A DNA stretch of 64,000 nucleotides from contig NC_054712.1 in NCBI RefSeq assembly GCF_016097555.1, positions 56,313,810-56,377,809 of the forward strand. Reading direction: 5' to 3'. The notes below the pieces were generated by a model. That model saw only the letters and a list, made by a program, of their open reading frames with translations. It made no database searches and was not told the DNA's origin. Position 1 is the stretch's first letter, and each line of letters opens with the position of its first letter. The stretch comes from Gigantopelta aegis. Its lineage: Eukaryota > Mollusca > Gastropoda > Neomphalida > Peltospiridae. The translations under genes were made by a program, and so were the position numbers. Below are positions 1-41,300 of this stretch, one piece after another.

Positions 1-45
1 TTCAAATAGCATCTTTTCACGTTCAATGTTTACGCAATATTGGTA

Positions 46-411
46 TTAAAGGGACATTCCTGAGTTTGTTGCATTGTAAGATGTTTCCGACTAATAAAAT
101 ATTTCTACGATTAAATATATTTTCTTGTTTAGAATATCAGTGTCTGTATATTCAATGTGTTTCTGGTCGTCTTGATATTTGTAAGAAGCCCAAACTGGAT
201 TCTGTTTGTACGTACGAAAAAATAATATTTTAGGAAATAAAATGAAATTTAACCTAGTACAAATATTAGAACGATCAGAAACACGTTTAATATACTGCCA
301 CTAATATTTTATGCAGAAATATATATTTGACATGTAATTACAATCATTAAAAAGGGTCTGTTAGTCGATAACATATTAAAAGTTACAGCAAACTCAGGAA
401 TGTCCCTTTAA
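46..411. mobile_element. MITE flanked by TTAA
   Basis: Terminal inverted repeats beginning AGGGACATTCCTGAGTTTG (left) match the right end read backwards, with TTAA at both edges (46-49, 408-411). The inside is AT-rich and non-coding. The TTAA target suggests piggyBac-type mobilisation (inference). Confidence 0.7.
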
Positions 412-451
412 TATCACTACCCTATCAAGACTAAGAAAAGTATAAGCTGGG

Positions 452-545
452 GTGTGTATGTGCGTGCGTGCGTGTGCGTGTGTATATGTGCATGCGTGTG
501 TATGAGCGTGTGCATGTGTGTACGTGTGTGTGTGTGTGTGTGCAT

Positions 546-579
<34 letters not shown>

Positions 580-580
580 A
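452..580. repeat. (TG)n microsatellite
   Basis: Nearly pure TG with scattered CA and CG steps. Confidence 0.9.
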
Positions 581-789
581 ATTGTTGCAGATGGAGCAGG
601 TGTTCCCAGAAATGTTTTACGTAAAGTTCAAGAAAAAAGCACGAGAAATATTATAAAGCACAGGAAATAAACAGATATTAAACAATGTCGTACTACATAT
701 TTTGTACAATGTGTAAGAGTTCCAAGTATTCATTTAAGTATAAAATACAAAAACAAGACGTTTTAACAACAGTTAGCATCTTAATCAGT

Positions 790-1080
790 TAAAGGCGGGG
801 CGTAGTCTAGTGGTAAAGCGCTCGCTCGATGCTCAGTCGGCGTGGTATTGAATCCCGTCGGCGGACCCATTGGGCTATTTCTCGTTCCAGCCAGTGCATC
901 ACGACTGGTATATCAAAGGCCATTGTATGTGCATATAAAAGATCCCTTGCTGCATTAGGACAGTTGTAGCGGGTTTTTTCTGATGACTAGGAAGTCAGAT
1001 TTACCAAATGTTTAACATCCAGTAGCCGATGACTGATTAATCAATGTGCTCTAGTGGTATCGTTAAACAAAGCAAACAAA
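790..1080 (+). mobile_element. SINE-A (tRNA-derived), full length
   Basis: tRNA-like head (GTAGTCTAGTGGTAAAGCG, B-box-like TTGAATCCC), a central body shared with other copies, and a tail GTGCTCTAGTGGTATCGTTA. Flanked by a 10-bp target duplication CTTAATCAGT (780-789, 1081-1090). Confidence 0.8.
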
Positions 1081-1429
1081 CTTAATCAGTAATAGCAAAT
1101 ACATGGAACATTCTTTGAGGCGTCCGATTCAGGTAGCACTGACGCATACAGTCCGTTTGGGTGAAAAAGAGACCGATTAATTAACATTTAACTCTATAAT
1201 TAATAATACAAAAATAATAATAATACCAGCCACACCACTTTGCACAACATTAAAATACAATTGTATCGATAATGTAAATGTTTCATAGCAAACTGCCATG
1301 AAATTGTAAATATCAATTCTCAATGTTTTGATAAAAGGATGGAGGCAAGTCCTGAAGGATACACCTCACCATTAATTACTCCATGCAGTTCAAGACAATT
1401 TCTATGTCCGAATGTATTCTGTGAAAAAA

Positions 1430-1831
1430 AGTAAAGAAAAGTTTGTTTTATTTAATGACGCCACTAGAGCACATTGATTTTTTTTATCTTACCACCGGCT
1501 ATTGGACGTCAAACATATGGTCATTCTGACACTGTTTTGTAGAGAAAACCCGCTGTCGCCACATAGGTTACTCTTTTACGACAGGCAGCAAAGGATCTTT
1601 TATTTGCGCTTCCCACAGGCAGGATAGCACAAACCATGGCCTTTGTTGAACCAGTTATGGATCACTGGTCGGTGCAAGTGGTTTACACCTACCCATTGAG
1701 CCTTGCGGAGCACTCACTCAGGGTTTGGAGTCGGTATCTGGATTAAAAATGTCATGCCTCGACTGGGCTCCGAACCCAGGACCTACCAGCCTGTAGACCG
1801 ATGGCCTAACCACGACACCACTGAGACCGGT
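1430..1831 (-). mobile_element. SINE-B (tRNA-derived), full length
   Basis: Head at the right end (read in reverse: TCGTGGTTAGGCCATCGG, GGGTTCGGAGCCC), tail at the left. The target duplication TATTCTGTGAAAAAA flanks it (1415-1429, 1832-1846). Confidence 0.8.
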
Positions 1832-1867
1832 TATTCTGTGAAAAAATATAACACTATCGATTAGAGG

Positions 1868-1891
1868 GTCATATATATATATATATATATA
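1868..1891. repeat. (AT)n microsatellite
   Basis: Pure AT dinucleotide run. The stretch from here to the gene A TATA box holds nothing recognisable beyond three copies of GGCGTGGT/AGGTGTGGT. Confidence 0.8.
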
Positions 1892-2315
1892 TTTCAATTT
1901 AATTTTTAAAAATGTAATCGAGTTCATGTGGTCTTAAAATTTGTATTATATTTTTAATTCAGCTTTATAGGTTTACGTGCCAAATTTACCTGTTTTCTTT
2001 TGACACAAACGGACTGTACCAGAAACACAACAGAGGAGTGGCTAGGAGGCCATTTACGAATAGGCGTGGTTACAACTCTTCTAGACCCACCCACAAGAAC
2101 ACTATTACTGACAGCTATATGTAACAGAAAGAGGCGTGGTGACCTTTTTATTTCTTCTACCACCCATCTAGACACGTGTCTGTGTAACAAAGGTGTGGTT
2201 CTTTTACCAAATAATAATTATTTTTGTTATTTTATTAAAGCTATTTGAAACACTCGTATGACGAGTGTATGAAGTGGAGTAGACAGCCCTGAGTAAATAT
2301 GTTTTGTTTGTCCGA

Positions 2316-2330
2316 AATATATATTATATT
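2316..2330 (+). promoter_or_regulatory. TATA-like box, gene A
   Basis: AT-rich AAATATATATTATATT ends about 42 bp before the ATG, leaving room for a short 5' UTR, as in gene C. Inferred from spacing only. Confidence 0.4.
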
Positions 2331-2371
2331 GGTGTACGCGTCTGAAGACATTTCACGACATCGACAGCGTC

Positions 2372-30909
<28,538 letters not shown>

Positions 30910-31544
30910 GTACAGTATATTTAAAGAGAATCAAAGTTTAGTCCCTCTATTAATCAAAGTTTAGTAATAGAGGGACTTATCTAGATAGACAAAAATAGCT
31001 ACTGTCTATCTTACCACCCCTACTAGTTACGACCCTGCAGGGCTAGAAATGTTCAAATAGTAAGTAAAAAATGTATTTTAGACTTATCCAGGTGGACAAA
31101 AATGGCTACTGTTCCCTGCCACTCTTACTAGTTACAGGCCTGCAGGTACAATATGGCCAACTGAAAATAAGACAGGATTGGGAAAATTAGGACCTCTAAA
31201 ATGCATTAAGTTGTAACAGAATCTTGAGCTAGATGAGATAACCATACGTAAATCTTTCTTTTATAAAATGACCTGTGATTTTGTGGTACTTTTAGCAGGT
31301 GAATGTTTGCTTGGTCTAAACCGCCCCACCCCCCCCCCCCCCCCCCCCCCCCCAAAAAAAAAGAAAACCAAAAAAAAACCCGGCCTGCTTTTCGCTTTTC
31401 TCAGGCCATTATTTCGAGCCATGCCATCTACATATTTTTTTTCAAATATTTATTGTTATTATTATTATTATTATTAATATTATTATTTATGTTATGTTAT
31501 TTTATTATTTATGTTATTTATTTATTTATTTATTTATTTATTAC
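30910..31544. other. After exon 7 of gene A: no final exon seen
   Basis: Contains a poly-C/poly-A run (31326-31375) and (TTA)n/(TTTA)n. No DEGGML-like coding was found on the plus strand. Confidence 0.5.
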
Positions 31545-31979
31545 CCCAGCGGTCACTCATAACAGGGAAAATATTTTCCATATTTTCTCAGTGAGAAATA
31601 TTCTGCATTGGTCTAACGAACAATACTATTGGACAATTTGAGCTCACAAACCAATGACCTTGTCGGTACTAAATATGACGTCATCACGATTTGGCAAACA
31701 CAAAATGACGTCATGTAGTTTAAAGAGTGCGCTTTTACGGCTCTCTATTTTTGGTGTTAAATTTATAACAAAATGTCATTTTAATGCAATTCCTTATAGA
31801 TTTTGTAGCAGAATAAAGAACACTTTTGGTTTTTTAAAAGTATTTATGAACATGATTAAATTACAAAGTTATAGCAATTCTCAGAAAAGTGCGCAAAGTG
31901 GTTTATATCGTTTCTATACAGGTTGGCCTTTCGTGCATGTGCGTCGAAAATAAAGGTTTCTAGAAAAAAAGTAGCTGAG

Positions 31980-32134
31980 GTAATAAATAGAATAACAAAC
32001 TCGGTACCAGTTATTATCAAATTTATGTCCCTCGTGAAATAATTTTCATTTGTCACTCCCTAAAGCTCGTGACAACTGAAAATTATTTCACTCGGGACAT
32101 AAATTTGATAATAACTGGTAACTCGTTTATTATC
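31980..32134. repeat. Palindrome, ~70-bp arms
   Basis: GGTACCAGTTATTATCAAAT ... AAATAATTTTCATTTGTCAC and its inverse meet at CCCTAAAGCT. It abuts the Ginger-like left end at 32144. Confidence 0.8.
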
Positions 32135-32143
32135 CTCTATATA

Positions 32144-33216
32144 TGTTACAGTCAATCTGTGAAACCAGTCATTACGCGTAATGCCTAAACAAATCAGTCA
32201 TTTTGAGAAGTGCCTGTGACCACCAGGCAATACGCGAAATGACTGAAAATCATGGCCAGCCATTACGCAAAATGACTAAAGTGATTCAAGTCTTATTGTT
32301 GATACTTGTATACAGGCTTTTGGTCTTAAATATTGATACAATCACATTTTAAGAACAAACAAGGATAAGTATATTGATTATACGATTTAAAATACTACTT
32401 AATATTAATTATTTATTATTATACAATAACTTAATAGTCAACTTTTGCTATAGTTTCAGATTAAAGAATCTTATAGAAAATATGTTTAATACCACTTGAA
32501 TATTACTAACAAAAGGTTGTGGTAATTAATGTTTCTCTGGTTTATTCTTAAACAAACAACACAGAATCTGCTATATTACTGACGTCTTGTCATCTAGGAG
32601 CTTCTTTTCATCTTTTAAAAATATTATATTAATCACTTTTCTAGATGACGATGATTGTGTGTGTGTCTATCAAGATTAGTACTGTTTTAATAATTATAAA
32701 GTCTGCCTGTTCTTCCATAACATAGACTTTATTCCAAAACATTTAGAGGATAAATATTCCTTGATTACAAATCATGGTACAAATTACGACTACGATTGAT
32801 CAATAACCTTTTAGTGAGAGGATTTTTCACAAAAGTCTAATCTTCACCTAGAAACTAAATAAAATGTGTATGTTGAAGATGTATATGATTTCCATGGAGT
32901 TTTGCATGTTATAGACCGTGATGAGAACGATATGTACGCAATTCGTGTGAAAGCAGGGATTCTAAAAGGGAAGTTTACACGCAATCAGTTTGATTTGTGC
33001 CCCTAGCGTTTACTTACTGATGCTGACGTAAACCGTACAAAGTCAATGACCTTACGCCAAGCTGTTAATTACGAATCCAACTGTGGTGGACAGGGATATG
33101 TTAGGTGTAACTGTGCTGGTCCTAAGAGATGCGAGTCCAATCGATGCAAATGTTTCAAAACCAAAATTCAAACTTCCAGCCGTTGTCATGGTAGCCTTGT
33201 GTGCAAAAACAAGTGA
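32144..33216 (+). mobile_element. Ginger2-like DNA transposon remnant
   Basis: Left end TGTTACAGTCAATCTGTGAA matches the terminus of the element at 57314. At 32866-33216 the plus strand encodes the C-terminus of a KRBA2/Ginger2-type integrase protein: IRVKAGILKGKFTRNQFDL, then NCGGQGYVRCNCAGPKRC, ESNRCKCFKTK, SSRCHGSLVC (a Cys cluster typical of the family). The catalytic core is absent and the reading frame is broken, so it is inactive. The right end is not seen before the gap. Confidence 0.65.
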
Positions 33217-33404
33217 CCTTTCTATACCAATATGTTACTAACATGATTTGACACTGACTACTTGGTAGTAGTATCAGGGCCTATATAGAGTCATGACCTA
33301 CTTTCCGTGACCTTGACCTTGGTGACGTCACGGCCTTGTGCCGTGACCTCGTCCTACTGGCCCTGACCTACTTAGACTGGCCTACTGTGCCGTGTGCAAC
33401 GCCC

Positions 33405-33604
33405 NNNNNNNNNNNNNNNNNNNNNNNNNNNNNNNNNNNNNNNNNNNNNNNNNNNNNNNNNNNNNNNNNNNNNNNNNNNNNNNNNNNNNNNNNNNNNNNN
33501 NNNNNNNNNNNNNNNNNNNNNNNNNNNNNNNNNNNNNNNNNNNNNNNNNNNNNNNNNNNNNNNNNNNNNNNNNNNNNNNNNNNNNNNNNNNNNNNNNNNN
33601 NNNN
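33405..33604. other. Assembly gap (200 N)
   Basis: Run of N, probably of nominal size. It lies between gene A exon 7 and gene B, where the last exon of gene A would be expected. Confidence 0.98.
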
Positions 33605-33910
33605 CACCGTAACGAGCATAATTAATATATTGATGTATTAAATTAATATGATTCATTCAGAGATCATCATAAATGGATGCTTCGAAGATAGCTTGGCGAT
33701 TCAACATAACTAATCGACAATAATGAGATGACAATTTGTGTTTATGTTAAATTTTGTCTATACCGTAACGGTCAACACCGTAACATTATGACGTTACGAT
33801 TTTGATCAAGTGTCTAAGTAATCACATGATATAGGTTTAAAATGTAATGAGTTGTCGTTAAACAAATATTCCTTTGTGCTTCTGTTGTTTTGGTCATTTT
33901 ATTGTGTGAA

Positions 33911-34239
33911 CAGAAAGAAAGAAATGTTTTATTTAACGACGCACTCAACACATTTTATTTATGGTTATATAGCGTCAAATATATGGTTAAGGACCACACA
34001 GATTTTTTAGAGGAAACCCGCTGTCGCCACTACATGGGCTACTCTTCCGATTAGCAGCAAGGGATCTTTTAGTTGCGCTTCCCACAGGCAGGATAGCACA
34101 AAGCCTTTGTTGAACCAGTTATGGATCACTGGTCGATGCAAGTGGTTTACACCTACCCATTGAGCCTTGCGGAGCACTCATTCAGGGTTTGGAGTCGGTA
34201 TCTGGATTGAAAACCCCATGCCTCGACTGGGATCCGAAC
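33911..34239 (-). mobile_element. SINE-B, head lost
   Basis: Tail AGAAAGAAATGTTTTATTTA to GACTGGGATCCGAACA; the tRNA end is replaced by a TATG/TG microsatellite. Confidence 0.75.
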
Positions 34240-34240
34240 A

Positions 34241-34244
34241 TGTA

Positions 34245-34305
<61 letters not shown>

Positions 34306-34325
34306 TTGTGTATGTATGTATGTCT
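34241..34325. repeat. (TG)n / (TATG)n microsatellite
   Basis: TG run with TATG at both ends; a second TATG tract is at 34725-34790. Confidence 0.85.
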
Positions 34326-34724
34326 ATATTTTGAATATCTCTGTTGTATGTATGTCGGGTTTTGACTTAAACATACATATATTCAATGACGCACTGGCAC
34401 AGGGGATATTAAAATCCTTTATTGCCGTCACAAATTTCTTCATGCCGTTACCGAGACCCGAACCTGTGGCACCCAATCGCCCGCAATTGTTGGGCCGGAA
34501 CGCTACCAATCAGACCAACTACGTTCCACATAAATTGAACGATCGTTAGTCGACCATATTCGTACCGGTCCAACAACCACGCGGTTCTAAGGCCCCATGG
34601 CTTGGCAACGTTTGACTTACATGCAGATGTGGACAGACCTGGCACTGGCTATATATGTATTTTTATATTTTGAATATCTCTATTGTATGTATGTCGGGTT
34701 TTGGCGTAAACATACATATATTCT
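34325..34724 (-). repeat. Repeat D copy, reverse orientation
   Basis: Inverse of the 29617/30379 unit, including the tRNA-like core (read in reverse: GGTTCGGGTCTCGG). Tails ATTTTGAATATCTCTGTTGT repeat at 34327 and 34669. Confidence 0.6.
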
Positions 34725-35203
34725 GTATGTAAGTATGTATGTATGTATGTATGTATGTGTGTATTTATGTATGTATGTATGCATGTATCTAGGAAAGTAG
34801 GTACATGTAGGTAGTTAGGTAAGTAGGTATTTATTTATTTATTTATTTTATCACCGCCTTATGCTAATATTCTGAAACTTTTCTTATAGTGTTCACAATA
34901 TTTTGAAAGCAATAAAGCGATAACACAAAAAAGTAAAACATGTTTCTTTCTTTCTTTATCACGCTGGTCGATAATACAATGTAACCAAATCCGCAAAATG
35001 TGAAAAGAAGATGTTTAATAGTGATATGGTACGCCCACAGCTTCGTGAGCTGATACTGACTTAAACAGAAGAATATGTCGTCTTTCTTAGAACGTCTTGC
35101 CGCATTGTGGGTGTGTCACCTGTTCGCATCTGAACGTTACAGCGATGACAGGTGTTAATTACAGGTAAAAACAAACATGGGAACATGAAAGACGCACACC
35201 TGA

Positions 35204-35209
35204 TATAAG
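35204..35209 (+). promoter_or_regulatory. TATA-like box, gene B
   Basis: TATAAG 65 bp before the start codon, in a less AT-rich stretch. It is flanked by repeated CACCTG-like motifs (35100-35200) of unknown meaning. Confidence 0.45.
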
Positions 35210-35273
35210 TAACGCGGACAGGTCAATATTCACGTGTTCAGGTGAGGAAGAGGAGGACAGTCGAAAAATAATC

Positions 35274-35355
35274 ATGGCGTCTTTGTATTCTAATGTTTTG
35301 GTCCTTTTCGCGTTGACGTGGTGCTGCACGGCAATCAGTGTGCCCTATTATTGCA
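35274..35355 (+). CDS. Gene B exon 1: signal peptide
   Basis: ATG at 35274, hydrophobic leader ending ...SVPYYC, donor GTAAGA at 35356. It is 82 nt, phase 1, equal in length to exon 1 of A and C. Confidence 0.9.
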
Positions 35356-38300
35356 GTAAGATGTGTTTTTCTTTATAGTATAATGGATTTAAGGTAAACT
35401 CGTTTATATCTATTTCTGCTTGTTCATGCGTCCGTGATCGCTCGTTCTATCTGTTGTTCTGTCTAATTTGTCTATCTATCTGTCTATCTATCTATCTATC
35501 TATCTATCTATCCATCTATCCATCCATCCATCCATCCATCCATCCATCCATCTCTCCATCTATCTGTTTGTCTGTCAGTCTTCCCGACTGTCTTCCTTCC
35601 CAACAATTTTGTTATAGTCTCAACTAAGAAGGAAGCACGATTTTATTTGCTGCTCGACTGATATGTCAAAATTAAATGTACGAGCTGTTATGTTTGTGGC
35701 AAAGTTAATATGAAACATATCAACCGTATGTCCTATTCTTTCCTTCGGCTCATCGGGCTATTCCTCGCTCCAGCCAGTGCACCACGATGGGTACACCAAA
35801 GGCCGTGGTATGTGTTATACTGTCTTTGGGATGGGTGCATATAAAAAAATCCCTTGCTGCTAATCGAAAAGAGTAGCCCATGAAGTGGCGACAGCGGGTT
35901 TCCTCCCTCAATATCTGTGTGGTTCTTAACCATATGTCCGACGCCATATTACCGTAAATAAAATGTGTTGAATGCGTCGTTAAATAAACCATTTCCTTCC
36001 TTCTTTATTCGTTGCGTTTCACTTGGCGATCTTTTCCACTGTGCCGAACACAATATAATCATGATTTAATCACAGTGCAGCAACTAGGTTTCAAACATTC
36101 CATTCTTCTGGATGTCTTAACAATACACCATTCTGTGGTTGGTTGTGTTCTCCATTTCAGACAGGTGTAAGATATATCTACAAGACCCTTACTGTCGGTA
36201 TTGCTGTTCAGTATACAGATGTTGTGGGAAAAGTGAGTATATCATATATTACATGGCGGGACAGATAAGTATACTGTCTGTATTGATGCACAGTATACAG
36301 ATGTTGTGGGAAAAGTGAGTATATCATATATTACATGGGGGACAGATAAGTATACTGTCTGATTTGATGCACAGTATACAGATGTGATAAACGTGAGTAT
36401 ATCATATATTACATGGGGGATAGATAAGTATACTGTCTGTATTGATGCACAGTATACAGATGTTGTGGGAAAAGTGAGTATATCATATATTACATGGCGG
36501 GACAGATAGGTATACTGTCTGTATTGATGCACAGAATACAGATGTTGTGGGAAAAGTGAGTATATCATATATTACATGGCGGGACAGATAAGTATACTGT
36601 CTGTATTGATGCACAGTATACAGATGTTGTGGGAAAAGTGAGTATATCATATATTACATGGGGGACAGATAAGTATACTGTCTGTATTGATGCACAGAAT
36701 ACAGATGTTGTGGGAAAAGTGAGTATATCATATATTACATGGGGGACAGATAAGTATACTGTCTGATTTGATGCACAGTATACATATGTTGTGATAAACG
36801 TGAGTATATTATGGAATGGCCTTGAACTTTGGAGATCTGAAAAATTGTTTTCCGGACTACTCAGAGGACATTTTGTGTGTATAGCTTTATTATGTACTAT
36901 TGCAGATACCATTTGACTTTAGGGCAATTTACCCATATTTTGACAGAGTTATGGCCCTTGAACTTACGACATACGGAAATTTGTTTTCCAGGGTTTGTTT
37001 TTGCAATGCCTAAGATACTGAGCTGAATATTTGTGTATAGCCTTATCATGTTCTGCTACGAATTAAGTTTAGCCATTTTTCACAGAATTATGACCCTTGA
37101 ACTTCGACAGGAAGGATGAAGTAGTCTTGTGTCGTGCTCGCATCGGTAATCATATTTGATCTATTTATTTATATTGAACAAGGATCCTCCACCTCAGTGT
37201 GAATACGTTTATGGCGATTTAAACATTTTAAAAACTGATTGAAGTAATAAAACTTCTTACAGAGCCATAACTGTTTATTATTATTGTCATCATCATCATC
37301 ATCATTACGATTATTATTATGATTATTATTATATTATTTAGGTAATCCAATGGAACAGTGTTCATTGATTCCATGTGGTCCAGGCTGTGGCCCTGCTACA
37401 ACTACAACCACTACTACGGCAACGGTAGCCACTACCACATCCTCGACAAAAGCCACAACCACAACGGTGCCAACTACAACTCCATCCCCGAGAAGTAAGT
37501 GATTGCGTTTTGAAGGAGGGGTGGGATGATTTATTTCCACCAATACCGGGTTTTGAAGGAAGGGTGGGGTGATTTATCGCCACCAACACCGGGTTTTGAA
37601 GGAAGGGTGGGGTGATTTATCGCCACCAATACCGGGTTTTGAAGGAAGGGTGGGGTGATTTATCGCCACCAACACCGGGTTTTGAAGGAAGGGTGGGGTG
37701 ATTTATCGCCACCAATACCGGGTTTTGAAGGAAGGGTGGGGTGATTTATCGCCACCAATACCGGGTTTTGAAGGAAGGGTGGGGTGATTTATCGCCACCA
37801 ATACCGGGTTTTGAAGGAAGGGTGGGGTGATCTATCGCCACCAATACCGGGTTTTGAAGGAAGTGTGGGGTGATTTATCGCCACCAATACCGGGTTTTGA
37901 AGGAGGGGTGGGGTGATCTATCGCCACCAACACCGGGTTTTGAAGGAGGGGTGGGGTGATCTATCGCCACCAACACCGGGTTTTGAAGGAGGGGTGAGGT
38001 GATCTATCGCCACCAATACCTGGTTTTGAAGGAGGGGTGAGGTGATTTATTCGACACCAACACCGGGTTTTGAAGGAGGGGTGGGGAGATTTATCGCAAT
38101 TAAAACCGGGTTTTGAAGGAGGGGTGGGGAGATTTATCGCAACTAATACCGGGTTTTGAAGGAGGGGTGGGGAGATTTATCGCAACTAATACCGGGTTTT
38201 GAAGGAGGGCTGGGGTGATTTATTGCCACCAATACCGGGTTTTGGAAGTTGACTCATCAACACTTATTACACTGATAATTACGAAATAAAAAAACAAAAT

Positions 38301-41300
38301 CAGAACAAAGAAAACAACAACGAACCCCCCCCCCCCCCCGAAAAGAAAAAAAAACAACCCCAAAACCCTGAAACAAAATAAAAAACAAAAAAACCCAAAG
38401 AACACAACAAACAGAAAAACAAAACGATAAAAAAAAAACGGAGGAAAAAGCAACAGTGCACCTTTATTATGAAGTGCTTTTTTTCTCTCCCTTATTATTA
38501 TTATTTCATGGACCATTTTACTTTGCTCCAATTAAATTCTATCTCATTTTGTATCCCGATATTACAGATCTTGCAATCCTTTTTCTGTCCACATCCCAGT
38601 CATTGTCTCTCTAATCACGAGAGGTGCTTGTCTCTTGAGACCATCAGTACCACACACCTGTCATTGTCTCTCTAATCACGAGAGGTGCTTGTCTCTTGAG
38701 ACCATCAGTACCACACACCTGCCATTTACACCAACGTTTGTTATAGGCTTTAAGTCTCACCACTTCAAAAAGTGTTGGTAAGAGACCTCAGGGGCCCGTT
38801 CTACGAAGCGATCTTAATGCTAAGATTGTCTTAAGCGCATAGCTACACTTATCTTAAGGTGATCTTAGCACTAAGATTGCCTTAACATCATAGCTACCTT
38901 GTGGACTTAAGATGGCTTTAGAAAAAGGGCCCTGTATCCACCTGCTATACTCCTTTACTACAGGTCATCATTAGTTAGTGTCGTTGGAGAAACCATCTTT
39001 ATTATCGGAGAAGGATGATGACGCCAGCAAGGGATCTCTTGTAATCAATGGTCTTTCCCATAGACCATTCGTGGAGCACAGGTGGGACTGGGAGAAAAAC
39101 ACATAGGTTTGCAGAGGGGTTCGATCCTGTGCTAGATTTTGCCTCCACATCCACTCTGATGAGTAATTTTTAGAATGGTGTGACGGTACATGCTCTTAAT
39201 TTCTTTTCGCCTGTGGCGATATTAATTGTTTAGAAGGCCGTGTGCAGTTCCAAATGCACTTAGCCCAGGTGGGCAACTTGTTACGTGATACCTTTGCGCG
39301 ACGGTCATCGAGCTGTACTTCTAATACACACCCAGCCCAGGTGCGGAGCCATGTGGCGAGTAGTTACGTAATACCTCCGCGAGTGCGGTTTTTACAACCG
39401 TGATTTGGCGACTTGGCGTCATTGAGTCTGGCGATCTAAAAGAAAGATATGCCGTCTTGGTCGCTGTGGAATTCAGATGATACGTGAGGTACCGCCTTGT
39501 ACCCCCAGGCGATATTCGCTGTCTCTGAGAGTTTTCGAATAAATAGATAGGATTTTAGAGTTATCGAGGAGAACCATAGGAAGGTATCCCGGGGGAACGT
39601 TGTCCGTCCGGACTTTGGTAAATATATTATTTCTGCTCTGTTGTATAACCTTGATGTGATTGATGTGACTTTTAATATTTTAATACTGTATTATACCAAT
39701 ATTATTTAGACAGTGTCTTCGGTCATCTGACGAAGTAAATCGTAGTCTCACTGTTCTATATTTATACGAGTATTTGGTAATATAAAGCTTAGCCAGTCAT
39801 CCTAGAGGACCTAGGTAAACTGTAGGTTATTGTCTTTATTGTGATAGGTACCTGTATTAATTCTGTATTACAAGGTTATTGAATGAGTAGTTAGGGTTAA
39901 TTAAAAATTAACCAGTTAGGAATAGTGTTGTAATTCCTTTATTAATTAAGTTCCCCTGGAAGCGTTTCTCCATTTTCGCACGTGTGTGTGTTAGCGTTTC
40001 TCAATTATCACACGTGTGGGTGTTGTGTCACGGTGAAGTGATTAACATATTGTGTAAACTAGACACCTAGAGATTAACTAATTAAGTGATCAGTTCTGGG
40101 TTGTTATTATTGTCGTTATTAATTAACTACTGCGGCAGTACATTTGTCAGCGTAGGTTAATACAGATTCCAAAGTGTATTGTGTTTTGTTGTGTTTTCTA
40201 GTGAACTAAACGTGCTATAATAATATATACTTTATATAAGATCTTATCTCTGATCATACCTAGACGAGCCACAGCGGGTATAACTGCCTGTTACAGAGAG
40301 ATCTAATAGATATACAGTTAGGAGAGATATTTGGATAATCGTGTTTTATTCAGTTACGGGTATTATAGAATCCCCGTGACAAATGGCTTTGTTTTCAGAT
40401 TGTGCACTGCCATCAGGAGTTTCGAAATCTCCGCGTATCATGGGTGGAAACACAGTCTCAGTGTGCAACAGACCATGGATGGTGCATTTAGTAGTTCATA
40501 TTGACCCTGACCTTGACCTGCCAGCATGCGCAGGCGTTCTCATCAGTGACACCCAGATTTTGACTTCAAAAATCTGCGCCGAAGATTTGTAAGTCTGCTA
40601 TGAGAATAGTTCTCTTCATTACAACAAGTAAAATATATGGATGTATATAATATGACCACATACAATGTTATGTAGCAGAACTTTACTTCAATAATGTCAG
40701 ATTCTGTTATTCGTATTAAGCAGATACCATCTGCTACTGAAATTCATGTTAAACTGTTAAGACTTCAAACCAAGCAGACAATACCATTTCCAAGCTATTT
40801 TACATCTTGATTTATTTTAATATTTTCATTCTAAAATTGAAATAATTTTTCTCGAAAGCCAAAACAAAACGCACTATTGCAATATACCATGAGAAAATCG
40901 TTGTTTTTGTGTGTATTTAAGACAAAATTATGTAGCCTTCATTTGAGGGACCTGTGGCCCCCCCCCCCCCCCCCCCCCCGTTCCTTTGCCACTGTCCGAC
41001 TTTATGACCTCCCACACCAAGTACACCCCTAATTGATTTGACTCATTTGCGTTACTCCAGGCCATATTTTACAGTCTTCTCCATCTTTTTGACATGAACA
41101 GAGAAAAAAAATCATTTGTGGACAGACAGTCAGTTCTTTTCCTCTTAAATTTCAGCATAAATAATCCACCACCTGGGTCTACCATACTCGCAAAGTTCGC
41201 CGATTCCGAGAAATACCTGGAAACAATAAGGGAAATAACTTCTGACAAAGTGACGGTGAATGGTAAGTGAGCGGTCCAAAAAGGTTCAGGTAAACCGTAT

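Noticed and set aside
31654-31953. 99-codon plus ORF
   Set aside because: Lies in AT-rich repeat-like DNA next to the 31.98-kb palindrome, with no domain and no splice link to genes A or B.
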